64,000 nt of DNA, from the NCBI RefSeq assembly GCF_010389155.1, contig NC_057767.1, forward strand, positions 28,057,295 through 28,121,294, written 5' to 3'. A program made the position numbers and the translations under genes. Below, piece by piece: positions 1 to 10,688 of this stretch; within the stretch, counting starts at the first letter, position 1; every line of letters begins with the position of its first letter. This DNA comes from Erigeron canadensis. Lineage: Eukaryota; Streptophyta; Magnoliopsida; Asterales; Asteraceae. The notes under the pieces are model-generated. The model did not search any database, had not been told where the DNA came from, and was given only the letters and a program-made list of their open reading frames with translations.

Positions 1-843
1 TTCAACTCTTTATTTTTCATTAATAATTTTTTCTTTGTAAGTCTATACAAAAATAGTGACATTTAGATTGTGTTCAATTATAAAAGATGTTTTCTAGCTT
101 TTTCTTTTCAATAATTACTTTTATAAATTATTTTTCTTACTGGTTTATACTAATAGTAACATTTTGGTTGTGTTCAATTATGAGAAATGTCTTTTAGTTT
201 TTCATTTTTTACTTTTATAGATTATAAGTTTATAACTCGGTTTTTCGTTTTCCATTTCAGTTCAAAAAGTAAGAAACAATGTTTTTATTTTCTTTGAAAA
301 GTATTTCAGAAAATGTGAGTATTCGATTGCGTTTGTTTTTTATATTATTTTTTAAGGAAAGAGATGTTTTCTCTATATAATTATATGAATTAAAATCATT
401 TTCTAATTACCTTATTGTACTTATTTTGATACGATATTATGCAATTTTGTCCATGATTCTCTATATTATATGATGAATTGAAATCATTCTCTATTTTGAT
501 ACGATATTATGCAATTTTGTCCATGATTCTCTAGCTATATTATATGAATTGAAATGATTCTCTATATGAATTGAAATCATTCTCTATATGCATTTTCTAA
601 CCATCATATAACTTTACGGATATGAATAAAAAAGAAGAAGGATTCTTTAAAAATACTTTCACTCAATCCATATTAGTAAAATTAAACTGCCAAAAAAAAC
701 ATCGAGATATATACGTTCGTAATATTTTGGTAAATTTGAAAGCTGTTAAATACATTTTGGAAGTTTTGATTTATGGCATTAAATAAAAGATTTTGGTTTA
801 CTTGCCAAAAATAAAAGCATTACAATATTATGATACCTTTGTC

Positions 844-851
844 TATTTAAA
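844..851 (+). promoter_or_regulatory. TATA box of DEFL gene 1
   Basis: TATTTAAA lies inside the wider string CTATTTAAACGA, 85 bases before the start codon. The same string sits 85 bases before DEFL gene 2 and 72 bases before DEFL gene 3. Its conservation across three paralogues, one of them diverged, supports a real core promoter. Confidence 0.65.
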
Positions 852-928
852 CGAACATATGTGACTAGCCCCTTAGCATACCATTTTCTAAATCCGTGTT
901 CAAGTCATATTTTACAATTGTTCCTAAA

Positions 929-1332
929 ATGTCCAAATCTTCCTACACTTGCTTTTTGCTACTCATTTTTATCATTGCAGGTTTGTTAACTTGCCCTTTT
1001 TTAATCTTACATATATACTTATATCATTGCCTTTAAATATTTTGTTCTTATATGATTATATCTACAGATTTTATGTTTGATGTATCCTATACGTCCAACA
1101 AATATATCTGACATTTAATTTGTTATTTTGTATCCATGTTTTAGTTGAAGTTTCGATGGTTCATGGCCAAAAACGATGCATGGAGATACTAGACAAGAAT
1201 CAATGCGACCTTTACGAGTGTGGCAAACAATGTTATCAGAAGCATCCTGACGTTAGTTCCCGTGGAGTTTGTGAAACGAAAACTCCACAATCGGCGGACA
1301 ATTACTTTTGTGCTTGTTTTTTCAATTGTTAA
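929..1332 (+). CDS. Defensin-like (DEFL) secreted cysteine-rich peptide 1
   Basis: Two exons, 929..980 and 1145..1332, joined by a GT-AG intron in phase 1, give a 79-residue protein. Exon 1 encodes a hydrophobic signal peptide (MSKSSYTCFLLLIFIIA). The mature part has eight cysteines spaced C-x8-C-x4-C-x3-C-x12-C-x12-C-x-C-x3-C. The C-x3-C and C-x-C pairs are the signature of the cysteine-stabilised alpha-beta fold of plant defensin-like proteins. Such peptides are exported and act as antimicrobials or as signals in reproduction; which applies here cannot be read from the sequence. The intron directly after the signal peptide is usual for DEFL genes. I chose this start because exon 1 is almost identical in DEFL gene 2 and restores a signal peptide that the second exon alone lacks. 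No lesions are seen. Confidence 0.85.
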
Positions 1333-1867
1333 TAACTCGATCGAAAGACTTATTATTATTATTATTACGTACGGATTATTTTTAATATAAATTATTAACT
1401 TTGTTTGAGATGCACGTTGCATATAAATTCTAAAATTCATGTTTTGTTTGTGTGGGGAGAATTAATATAAACGAATGCATATGCTATTTATTGGTTATCA
1501 GAACCGGAATTAACAAATTTTTAAAGTTCATATGAACGATTTTTAGATAAACAGAAAATATACCTATTAACATTATTAATTATTGTTAATGTGTAACATC
1601 CTAATTTTTATCTATTATCATTAACATTATTAATTATAGTAAAAGTTGATACAATTGTCATGCTTTGATAATGAGCTAGAGTACGTAATTAAGTGTTAAT
1701 CATTTAGGTGTATACTTGTATAACTCTGTATTAAATAATTTTAGAAATAGGCATTTTGGGTATGAGAAATCATCTATCAAAATACAAGGATAAAACTTGT
1801 GGTATAACTAAACTAAGAAAATAGATGAAACAATTAAATTTAGAGAAATTATCAAATCTTAAACCTT
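1333..1867. other. AT-rich intergenic, nothing recognised
   Basis: The 3' flank of DEFL gene 1. It has a short TTA run near 1350 and no open frame or repeat that I can name. Confidence 0.6.
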
Positions 1868-2242
1868 ATAGTGGGAACCCTTATTCTTTTTAGGTTTTTA
1901 GGGTTTAGCATTTAGGGTTTAGATTTTTCATAGTTTTTAGAATGTAGCTTCCCCCTCATATTAGCAATTAAGCTTTAGGGTTTAGGGTTTGAAGTTGTAG
2001 GGTTAGCCTGGCTAACCATACAACTTCAAACCCTAAACCCTAAAGCGTGTCGTGTACCCGCTCTAGGGTTTAGGGTTTGAAGGTCGAGTGTTAGCCACTC
2101 GGGCTTCAAACCCTAAACCCTAGAGTGGGAACCCTTATCCGTATTAGGTTTTTAATTAGGGTTTAGATTTTCCTGGATTTTTAGAAAATAGTCTCCCCCT
2201 CCGATTAGAAATTAAGCTTTAGGATTTAGTATTTAGGGTTTT
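1868..2242. repeat. Duplicated block with two telomere-like hairpins
   Basis: A block of about 125 bases (TAGTGGGAACCCTTAT ... CTCCCCCTC ... TTTAGGGTTT) occurs at 1868-1995 and again, diverged, at 2121-2242. Between and overlapping them are two perfect-stem hairpins, 1974-2044 and 2061-2125. Their stems are built of the plant telomere-type motif TTTAGGG/CCCTAAA. The loops differ (GCCTGGC and TTAGCC regions). This is not a chromosome end, because only two or three motif units are present per arm. Confidence 0.75.
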
Positions 2243-2650
2243 ACAATGCGTCCTCATCATTTTTGAACTTTATAAGTAACTTATCCATGTGTAGGTTGTA
2301 CTTACCCATGTGTAGGTTGTACTTACACATGTGTAGGATGAACGTGATGGGAAAAAAAACGAAATTTAAAAAGTCGTCAAAAGTATATCGAATCGCATCT
2401 CTAATGAAAGAGGACGAAATTTCAAGACTATCCATATTTTTTTTTTCGTCTAACGATCTATGGTTTGTGAGATAAAAGTTTTTTAATGATTTAGATATCT
2501 TTTGATTTAATAAGAGGAGAGAGAAAGAGAGTGTTTGACAACTTTTTTAAAAATGACAAACATACCCTTTCTGATCTTGATAAATGAAGGGCTAAGATTG
2601 GTTCTCGCGTTCTTTTTTTTTAGTGTTTCTCAAAATAACTCACCCCTATA
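2243..2650. repeat. Degenerate dispersed repeat and MITE end
   Basis: Bases 2360-2480 (AAGTCGTCAAAAGTATATCG, TCTCTAATGAAAGAG, GAGATAAAAG) match the dispersed family seen at 10218-10590, 31545-32000 and 32005-32510. The right end, TTCTCAAAATAACTCACCCC (2627-2646), matches the terminal repeats of the hairpin MITEs at 26659-27508. Three diverged copies of a 20-base TGTAGGTTGTACTTAC(A/C)CAT motif occur at about 2290-2340. Confidence 0.5.
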
Positions 2651-2662
2651 TATATATATATA

Positions 2663-2700
2663 CTAGATTATTTTTCCGCGTAATACGCGATATAAATATA
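2663..2700 (-). mobile_element. Helitron 3' terminus, other end not found
   Basis: Read on the minus strand, a hairpin CGCGT-ATT-ACGCG is followed ten bases later by CTAG and then T. This is the canonical Helitron 3' end with its A/T insertion site. The 5' TC end to the right could not be placed. The element may run into the G-rich repeats at 2810-2910. Confidence 0.5.
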
Positions 2701-2809
2701 CTTATTATTCATTAGGGATAAAACATGTTAAAATTTGATGATATTATCATTCAAAAAATATTTTGTATCAAAATTGGTTAGTAGAATATGTATGTTATAT
2801 CTTCATAAC

Positions 2810-3900
2810 ACGGTACCCATATAATGCGGATATGATGACGGCGACGGGTAGAAATGGCCGTTACTATTGGTGGTGTGGTGGTAACAGTGTCAAGTGATGT
2901 AAGTGGTTTAGGGTGTAATTTAATTCATTAATTACGAATTAGGTCATTTAATATAACTCTTTCCATTGGGGGTTCATTAAGAACAATTGCCTCATTTCTG
3001 AACTAACTTTCTTATTGCATAATCTAAAAGGAAGTACTATTAGGTAGTGTTTGGTAATATCTTAAGTATAAAGTCATGAATTAATCTTAATTGCCTTAAT
3101 CCATTTAGTCAATCAAATATATTTGTTTCTTCACTTAATAAACCAAAGCTATTGTACAATTATCACTTCCCTTTCAAAAAGATGGGGTGTTTAAATTTTT
3201 ATATAAAAAGAGAGATTTAATGCCGTTGTAAATATAAATGTAGTGACTACCTGCTGAAAATAAAGATATTATAATTTGACAATGGTTTTTATTGTATATG
3301 ATTCGTTCGATATGTTTGCTATATCTTTATATAATGATGATGTAAATTTTAATATTATTAGCATATATAATTTAAAACATATATCAACTTTATTTATTCA
3401 AATTATATATTTAAATAATACTTGGGCTTTTAAAATAAAAACAAATATAAGTGTTAAGCTGATCAAATATATTACTTGCTAGATATATTTATGTATTATT
3501 ATTATTATTAAGTGAGAAGTTTACTTAATTTATGACATCAATTTGTTCATAAAAAAAAGATATAAAAATATCTAAGAATAAATGATGTGACGGTGTAGTG
3601 GCGACGACTGATATTGGTAGAGGCAACGTCAACAATGACAGTCGGTGGGGAATGTGGTGGCGGTTGTGATGGTGGCGGTGATGATAGGTGGTGGTGGTGA
3701 TGGCGGTAGTAGCGTTGTAGTTATTAACTTTTTAATGTAAAATAACTGATGTAGAATGGGTGATGCAGTTATCTTAAGGGTTGATGATATATGTTACAGA
3801 AATTTCATTAAAAGGTATTATAGATATACAGTATTAGGTGAAGATATTTAACGTAGTTAAATGATAGATATAGTTTACGTAGGTTAATATGTTTTTCTAA
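2810..3900. repeat. Dispersed GGTGGTGG-type repeats and AT-rich spacer
   Basis: Two patches, 2816-2900 (ATAATGCGGATATGATGACGG) and 3584-3720 (many GGTGGTGG and GGCGG units), resemble the G-rich inner part of the repeats at 7860-7930 and 31245-31330. Both are followed by a TTAAGxGTTGA(G/T)GAT-like stretch. They are probably decayed non-autonomous Helitron-type elements. No gene is seen. Confidence 0.45.
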
Positions 3901-4507
3901 AAATAAGAGAGGTTAGATTCCCGATTAATAAACCACTAGATCCTGGATCAAATGGCTAACTGAGATCCTCTTCGAAAAAACTGACGGAAAGGATATTGGC
4001 TTATAGACCCGAGAGTAAATCTTGGTTTATCGTGGTTTTAGGCATTTGTTTCTTGAGCCTGTGAGCTTATGTGTTATCATTCACGTTGTGAAAGAGTGCG
4101 TGAGTTTCAACTTTTAACATACTATCCAACTTGGTGTCACTGACTCACTGCTAGGGTCCCAAACATTAATATCTAACATTTTCCGTTAAACAAAAGATTC
4201 TCGGCTAAAAAAGTGAATAGAGTAGATATAGTTAAGAAATAACTCAAATACTATAACCTCTATTTTTGGATGATTATCCTAAATTAGCTAATCTTGTTTT
4301 ATATATAGATTTACGTGTATATATAATCAAGGAATGTTAGCAAATATTATTTTTAATGTTAAGGGTATATTTTAGCAAATTATATAAAGTATAAGTATCA
4401 ATATTGTCATTTATAAAATACGAAATAATTAAATATGATTTAATGGTTCTAAATCAAAGTTGGAAGTCATCCAAAGGTTCTTATTTGTTTAGGAATGAAT
4501 TTAGGAC

Positions 4508-4541
<34 letters not shown>

Positions 4542-4795
4542 CTTAAAAGGCTTATCGACCACTAATAAAAAACACGACCATAGTTACTGTTAACATGAAA
4601 AGATTTTAAATAGGTTATAATTTTGCTTGACTTTGCATCTCCGTTGTTGCTAAAAGTCACATTTATAAGATGAACTGGGACGTAATATATAATTTAGAAC
4701 AGTTTTTATTTTATCCTCTAATCTATTATTATAGTTACATAAAGTTTGAAAAATAGAGAAAACCCATACAAATTAATTTTCAATTGATCCTTTAA
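3901..4795. other. Intergenic with a TA microsatellite
   Basis: AT-rich sequence without recognisable genes. A (TA)n run of about 30 bases lies at 4510-4540. Confidence 0.6.
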
Positions 4796-5380
4796 CTAAT
4801 TTGGAAAATTCTCAAACAGTTTTTTTTTAACAACTAAGATTTTATTAATCATGTGCTTCGACAAGACGCCTAGGCAACTAAAGAAATAAGTACAATTAAA
4901 ATAGAAAATAAAGACTCGTTGCCCGTAAAGGCCATGAGAAACTAGTTTTCCTATCACGACTAGACAACCAACAATAAGATACAAAGACAATAGACTGAAA
5001 AACGTTGTTACATGAGTCATTACTGTCCCGGTGAATAACCTGATTCTTGTGTTTCCAAAGAGACTACCACCACATGAAACAAATAGCTTCCAAAGTTCTT
5101 TTCAAACGAGATGGGTATTGTGAAACATTGATCCACTTCAACATCAACTTTGGGCTAGTTATGGGCATATCAATGTGAATCTATTGACTGAAATGTTGTG
5201 CAAGCTGCTTATAAAAAATACAATTTGAGAAGAAATGATCAATGGACTCAACATCATGATGGCATAATGCTTGATATCAGCAATCTCCACGCCTTTGTGG
5301 TTGAGATTCAAGCATGATGGGAGGCGATCACGTAAAAGCCGCCACATAAATATGTTCACTTTTTTAGAAACTGACGAGTT
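4796..5380 (-). mobile_element. LINE 3' fragment, RT zinc-binding region, decayed
   Basis: On the minus strand, 5359 downward reads NIFMWRLLRDRLPSCLNL, the typical start of the zinc-binding domain after plant non-LTR reverse transcriptases. After a frameshift it continues ESIDHFFSNCIFYKQLAQHF. The Cys/His core is partly lost and further frameshifts follow, so it is a dead fragment. No 5' region is present. A related piece with better reading lies at 63470-64000. Confidence 0.65.
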
Positions 5381-5697
5381 TTACTTTGTCTTGTCATGCT
5401 TACAAAGAAGAAAAACACGTTAGTTGTATTTATTAAATTTATGTAAGTGGATTATAATTTTATATAATATAAATTTCTTTTATTTTTTATTTATTAAAAT
5501 GTAATGGTTTTTATTTAATAATAACTTAAAAGTATCAATAAGAAGACGATGACGCATCACACTTGACAAGAGTTCTCTCATCCATCTTAATAGCCCTATT
5601 CTCACTTTTTAAAGGGCTACATAACATGTCATTAAACTTTATATGGCGCAAGTCGACCATGTTGAAATAGCTCAACTCATCTTAGCCTAAAATGTTT
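5381..5697. other. AT-rich spacer before duplication copy B
   Basis: No gene or named repeat is seen. Copy B similarity begins abruptly at TTCAACTCTTTA (5698). Confidence 0.55.
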
Positions 5698-5863
5698 TCA
5701 ACTCTTTACTTTTCATTAATTATTTTATAATTTATTTTCTTTGTAAGTCTATATTAAACTAGTGGCATTTAGGTTGTGTTCAATTATATATGGGAAATGC
5801 TTTTTAGTTTTTCCTTTTCAATGATTATTTTTATAATTTATTTTTCTTATCGGTTTATACCAA

Positions 5864-6224
5864 CTAGCCTTGTACCCACACAATGCAGCGGGACATAGGA
5901 AAAAATCGCTGGTTAAGTAGTTGTATCGTGTTATTACATGAATGTATAATTTAACTCAAGTGTTTCTTACCACCATTATTATTTTAGAGTGAACGTTTTT
6001 TATGTTGATTGATTATTAAATTCGGTAACGCATGTGTGTTTTTTTGGTATACTATATGAGCAACTTAAGGGAAGGGAAGGAATGGAATATGCGTAAGATT
6101 TTTTTAAGGGTATTTTTGGAATTACAAGAATAAAGTGTTTTATGGTAATATAGATTAAAAGGGTAAATTGGAGATTTTAAAGATAGAGTGTTAAATTTTA
6201 GGGAGGGTAGTTTGTTTATATAGA
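5864..6224 (-). mobile_element. Non-autonomous Helitron, 361 bp
   Basis: On the minus strand it starts TCTATATAAACAAACTACCC and ends with a partly paired hairpin (CCCGCTGCATTGTGTGGG) followed by TACAAGG-CTAG. It sits exactly between host A (5863) and T (6225), the Helitron target rule. The paralogous copy A (about 149-155) reads straight across this site. It has no coding capacity. Confidence 0.85.
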
Positions 6225-6804
6225 TAGTATATATAGTAACATTTTAGTTGTGTTCAATTATGAGAAATATTTTTTAGTTTTTCATTTTTTACTTTTTCAA
6301 ATTATAACTGGTTTTTTTATTTCAGTTCAAAAAGTAAAAAACAATGATTTTTTATTTTCTTTGATATGTATTCTAAAAAATGTGAGTATTCAATTGCGTT
6401 TGTTTTTAATATATTTTTTTTCAAAGAATGAGTTGTTTTCTCTATATTATATGATGTTCAATAAATTGAAATCATTTTCTAATTACCATATTGTACTTAT
6501 TTTGATACGATATTATGCATTTTTGTCCATGATTCTCTACCTTGTTGTTTACCGGCCATTGATAACCATCATATATATAACTGTCGTATCGACACGGATA
6601 TGAAAGCTGTTAGTAATATTTGGTAAATTTAAACTGCCAAATAAACATCGAGATAGCGATCATTATGTACTTACGTAATATTTGGTAAATTTAAAAGCTG
6701 TTAATTACATTTTGGAAGTTCTAATTTATGGCATTAAATAAAAGATTCTCGTTTACTTGCACCAAAAATTAAAAGCATTATTACGATATTATGATACCTT
6801 TGTC

Positions 6805-6812
6805 TATTTAAA
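6805..6812 (+). promoter_or_regulatory. TATA box of DEFL gene 2
   Basis: TATTTAAA within CTATTTAAACGA, 85 bases upstream of the start codon, exactly the spacing seen in DEFL gene 1. Confidence 0.65.
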
Positions 6813-6889
6813 CGAACATATGTGACTAGCCCCTTAGCAAACCATTTTCTAAATCCGTGTTCAAGTCATATTTTACAATTGTTCCTAAA

Positions 6890-7204
6890 ATGTCCAAATC
6901 TTCATACACTTGCTTTTTGCTACTCATTTTTATCATTGCAGGTTTGTTAACTTGCCCTTTTTTTTTAATGTTTGATGATATATATAACATTTTGCTTGTA
7001 TATCTGTATAAATTTGTGTTTTCAACAGGAATTTCGATGGTTCATGGCCAGAAGAAATGTAAAGAAGTTATAAACAAGGATAAGTGTGATATTTATGTGT
7101 GTGGTTATCAATGTGTTGCAAAACACCCAGGCGCCGTTACACAATGCGAAACTGTTCCCGATAGGCCAGACCATTTCATGTGTGTTTGCGTGTATGATTG
7201 TTAA
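6890..7204 (+). CDS. Defensin-like (DEFL) secreted cysteine-rich peptide 2
   Basis: Exons 6890..6941 and 7029..7204 give 75 residues. The signal peptide is the same as in gene 1. The mature part has eight cysteines spaced C-x8-C-x4-C-x3-C-x10-C-x11-C-x-C-x3-C, fitting the defensin-like alpha-beta fold. The intron is only 87 bases, a multiple of three without a stop, so an unspliced transcript would also encode a longer, uninterrupted protein with 29 extra residues between signal and mature part. Exon 1 is almost unchanged from gene 1, while the mature region differs at about half its residues apart from cysteines. That pattern suits a fast-evolving secreted peptide. Its function and target are unknown. 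Confidence 0.85.
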   Translation: MSKSSYTCFLLLIFIIAGLLTCPFFLMFDDIYNILLVYLYKFVFSTGISMVHGQKKCKEVINKDKCDIYVCGYQCVAKHPGAVTQCETVPDRPDHFMCVCVYDC

Positions 7205-7859
7205 GACATATGATGATGATCCTCAAAGCAATCTAGTTATGTTGCGAGTAGTTTTATATTTGGTTTTAGGGACTACAATAATGTTCATGAACTATGGATC
7301 TTTTTATTGTAACTTTCACGAATTTAATTATGAATCTTTTGTTTGGTGACGGATAGAACTATCTTTCATCTTAACAATGCTAAAGTAGCGAGATAGTGTA
7401 CAAGTTCTCTTGGTGATACATTATCTTTGATTTTGACGCTAGCTAAATTATCTTTGTTTTACGGCAAAAGAATTTTACTAAAATAAAAAATTGTAAAAAA
7501 GGTTCTTCCAAACGAAATGGAGTTATATAAAAAGTAGCGGGCTTTAATTACAAAATTGTCTTTGATACTGATAATTTGTATATGCTCTAACATGTGAACT
7601 CATATAGCATAACTTTGATAGTAAAATATATTGTATATCTAAACGTAATTAATTGTTTCGAGATTATACCAAAATTCTTGAGTCATAACCACTATATGAT
7701 GTATTACAGGTACAACAAAATTCATTGTTTATCGTTTTAGTTAAAATATCAAATTTGTTTATCCAAACCTTACCAATGTATGAAACACAAACTTTTTAGA
7801 GCCATTTAGTGAAAACAATTTCGAACACCAAATAAGATTTCTATCTTCAATGTATGAGA
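7205..7859. other. AT-rich 3' flank of DEFL gene 2
   Basis: No similarity to the 3' flank of gene 1 and no gene that I can support. Confidence 0.55.
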
Positions 7860-8240
7860 TGGGTATCCGCACAATGCGGCGGCGGTGGTGGCAACGGGTG
7901 GTGCTAGTGACGGTGACGGTAACGATGTGATTATTAATCTAAAAGTAATTGACGTAAATGTTAGTGTAATTATTTTATGATTAAGAGATGTATTTATTGT
8001 AAATAACTTTATTAAGAATATTATAGAGATATAAGGTAGAAATAATTAAATTAATTAATAAAGGAGATAGATTTTTGGATAAATATGAGTCTAAAATATT
8101 TTAGAGATATATTATGTAGATTTAGTGTGTGAGTTAAGAATGTGTTAAAAAAATATTGGTATTTTAGGTATTTTAAAGGTAGAGAGTTGAAAAAGAAAAA
8201 GATAATTTGTTTTTAATATAGTATAGATATATAGATAACA
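7860..8240. repeat. Helitron-like dispersed repeat, decayed
   Basis: Begins near GGTATCCGCACAATGCGGCG, continues with G-rich GGTGG(T/C) units and ends AATATAGTATAGATATATAGAT. The same order (CGCA-ATGCGG, G-rich part, TAGATATAGAT end) is seen at 31245-31545 and, in part, at 5864-6224. Confidence 0.5.
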
Positions 8241-8489
8241 TCATACCAACTTAAGGGTTGTTATGATGTTTAGCCTAAAATCAATTTTTATGCAAATGCA
8301 AAGGACACAAGTGTTTTAATTTGGAGTGGTTATGCATTTTTGTTGACACAAACCGAGAAAAATGGACCCAAAGTTATATTGAAATAAAAAAAATAATAAA
8401 AAGATTCTAAACCATCAGACATGTCTAGCCATACCAGCTTATACAGTTTAGTTTGTTCTGGTTAAACAAAACACTTGATCTGATTTTGT

Positions 8490-9050
8490 TTGATATATAT
8501 TGGGGCTGTTTGGAAGAGGTTTTTAGGGGATTTTAATAAAAATCCTTTTTTTTTTATAGTTGTAACACTGTTTGGGTAAGCCCTTTGTTATAGCTTCAAA
8601 TAAAAATTTTTGTGTCAAACATAACCAAAAAATAGCAAATTAATTTGAGATTTAATCAAAAACGGAACTGAACCCTTCTGTAAATATCCATAGTATAGCC
8701 GCATTCCCTAGCATTAACATCATTAAGTTGCGTTTGATAGATTGGAATATAAGCTGGAATGAAATCATACATTCACATGAAATGAAAAGGATATATTTTT
8801 TCACTACTCTGTAATGGAATGATTCATTGCTTAAGAAAATCTTACTCTATCAAAATATCTCAATTTTTATTCTGTCAAGATACTTATTAATCACTTAACT
8901 AATGTATTTCTTAATTGTAGAGATCTCTTCAACTTATAAAGTGAAGTTTATGATATTTGAATTAAAATCAATAGTCAAATTAAAAAAATAAATATTAAAT
9001 TTTAACCATTAATTTCATTCTGGTAATTATAAGGGGGAAATATTAGGTAA
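8490..9050. repeat. Decayed MITE-like sequences
   Basis: GGGGCTGTTTGGAAGAGG (about 8502) with GTTTGGGTAAGCCC, and GTTGCGTTTGATAGATTGGAAT (about 8726), resemble the GCGTTTGGTT ends of the MITEs at 43046 and 43820. No clean ends or TSDs were found. Confidence 0.35.
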
Positions 9051-9235
9051 AACATGCAGTAACTATCTTAGTTAAAGTAGGGAGATTATGTAAAATTCAA
9101 GGGGTTATGTATGTTTATCAAATTCAAAGGTTTAATACGTAACTTTTTTTAATATGATAGTACCTAAACTTAGGTAAAATTTGCCGTATGGATCATTTTC
9201 TCAAATTTTAATACTTTTAACTTTATCCTTATCTA

Positions 9236-10217
9236 TCTTTATATATACTAAAAGACAACTGATCTAACCCCAATTGACCAATCACATCGCTCAATTTCTC
9301 AAAATTTATTAAATCAACACATGTCTAAATTAATTTACACTTTTTGATTTTCTATCATCAATTTACATTTTTAACCCAATAAAAAAATAATTAATACTTT
9401 ATTGTATAATGTCTATCTAATAAATATACCTAAATTTAGAAAGTTACAACATTTGGATTAATAGGAATAAATATTTATATAAATATCTTATTTTATATTA
9501 TTAATTAATTGTAATCAAACTAATTGTAATATTATTGTTATTAATAATTGTAATCACACTATAATAAGGATAATCATTGTTGTTATTAGTAATCGGAATC
9601 AGACTATATTTAGGATACAAGTTTTCTTATATAAACGGAATCCTACAAATAAAATCACAACACACGAAATCATTGAAAATCCCACAAACCAGCTGCTATT
9701 TTTATTGTTTTTATCAACCATGGCTAATGAAATAATTTTTTTTTCAAACATCAATGAAAACTCGATCAATTGTGTAATCAAAGTTATTGAGTTTCTAAAA
9801 GAGTTTATCCAACCTTAATATGATTTAGCATTCAATATTTACATTTGAATATCTTAACCTTTTATTAAGTATATTTTTACACTTGACGTATAAATATTTT
9901 TTTTGTTACATATACTAATTCTTATATTGATAATTGTAAAACCCGTCTATTCGACACAGGTCTAAAATCTATTTAGTATTTTAAATCAAATTATATTTAG
10001 AGTACAAAATCTTTTTATATAAACTGAAACTACAAAAAAATTATCCATAAACAAAATTATTAAAAACCTCAAGAACTAGCTGCTACTTTTGAATGTCTCA
10101 ATTTCTTTTTAAATATATTTTTACATTTAACGTATGAGTATTTGTTTGTTCCATAAACTAATTCTTATACTGATAATTTTGTAAAACCCGTGTATTTGAC
10201 ACGGGTCTAAAATCTAG
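9236..10217 (+). mobile_element. Non-autonomous Helitron, 982 bp, doubled 3' module
   Basis: Starts TCTTTATATATACTAAAAGAC after host A (9235). It ends with an 8-bp-stem hairpin ACCCGTGT-ATTTG-ACACGGGT, then CTAAAATCTAG and host T (10218). An older, mutated copy of the same 3' end lies inside at 9944-9975 (hairpin mismatched, CTAT instead of CTAG). The stretch before it (about 9590-9975) is repeated, shortened, at about 9985-10217. No helicase or replication-initiator gene is present. Confidence 0.85.
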
Positions 10218-10590
10218 TACTATATTATAAAGCAAATGCACTTTTCAACTTTCAATATTCAATTTCAACAATGTACACATGATAATGCATGATATACCAT
10301 ACATCAATGCATACAACTTTCTCTCTTCTACATAAATCATTTTATTCCTCTAATTCTTTCAAAATCCTTTATCTCAATAACCGTACATCGATGAATTATA
10401 AAAAATCATATGGGTGTTCTTAAAATTTCATGCTCTTTTATTAGAGATGTCATTCGATATACTTTCGATGAATTTTTAAATCCGGACAGAGCCCGTACGA
10501 CTAAAGAATTTGACTATGACTTATCACCCTTATCATTTTAGCGCCGCATCGCGCGGGTATTTTGACCAGACGCATTCGGAATCTTTTTGT
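10218..10590 (+). mobile_element. Helitron-like repeat abutting the previous Helitron
   Basis: Begins ACTATATTATAAAGCAAATG directly at the end of the 982-bp Helitron and ends near GCCGCATCGCGCGGGTATTTT. In reverse complement it matches the repeats at 31545-32000 and 32005-32510 over most of its length: CTTATCACC, GTCGTACGGGCTC, TCGAATGACATCTC, GAGATAAAAGxTTTTGAA. It lies within 100-470 bases of the F-box start codon, so it forms part of that promoter. Confidence 0.65.
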
Positions 10591-10688
10591 CGATTCGGGG
10601 GAAGTTCTCGTTCCTTCGATTTCGTGATGGGTTGTATACTTTGGTTGGAACTTAAAGAAAAAACTAATAAAAAAAAGTAAAAAAGAAA

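Larger units (their letters stand above)
1..1332 (+). repeat. Tandem duplication unit, copy A
   Basis: This block carries the promoter and gene of the first defensin-like peptide. It recurs as copy B at 5698-7204: both start with TTCAACTCTTTA and share long near-identical stretches up to the coding region. The similarity stops just after the stop codons. Copy A begins at the window edge, so the duplication may extend further left. Copy A lacks the 361-bp Helitron found in copy B and so preserves the empty site, near 150. Confidence 0.85.
5698..7204 (+). repeat. Tandem duplication unit, copy B
   Basis: Homologous to 1-1332, with the start codon at 6890 against 929. It contains the Helitron at 5864-6224, which copy A lacks. 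Promoter, signal-peptide exon and intron borders are conserved. The second exon has diverged strongly, while its cysteines are kept. Confidence 0.85.

Noticed and set aside
1974..2125. A telomere or chromosome-end remnant
   Set aside because: Only two or three TTTAGGG units per arm, in inverted pairs, with unique DNA on both sides.
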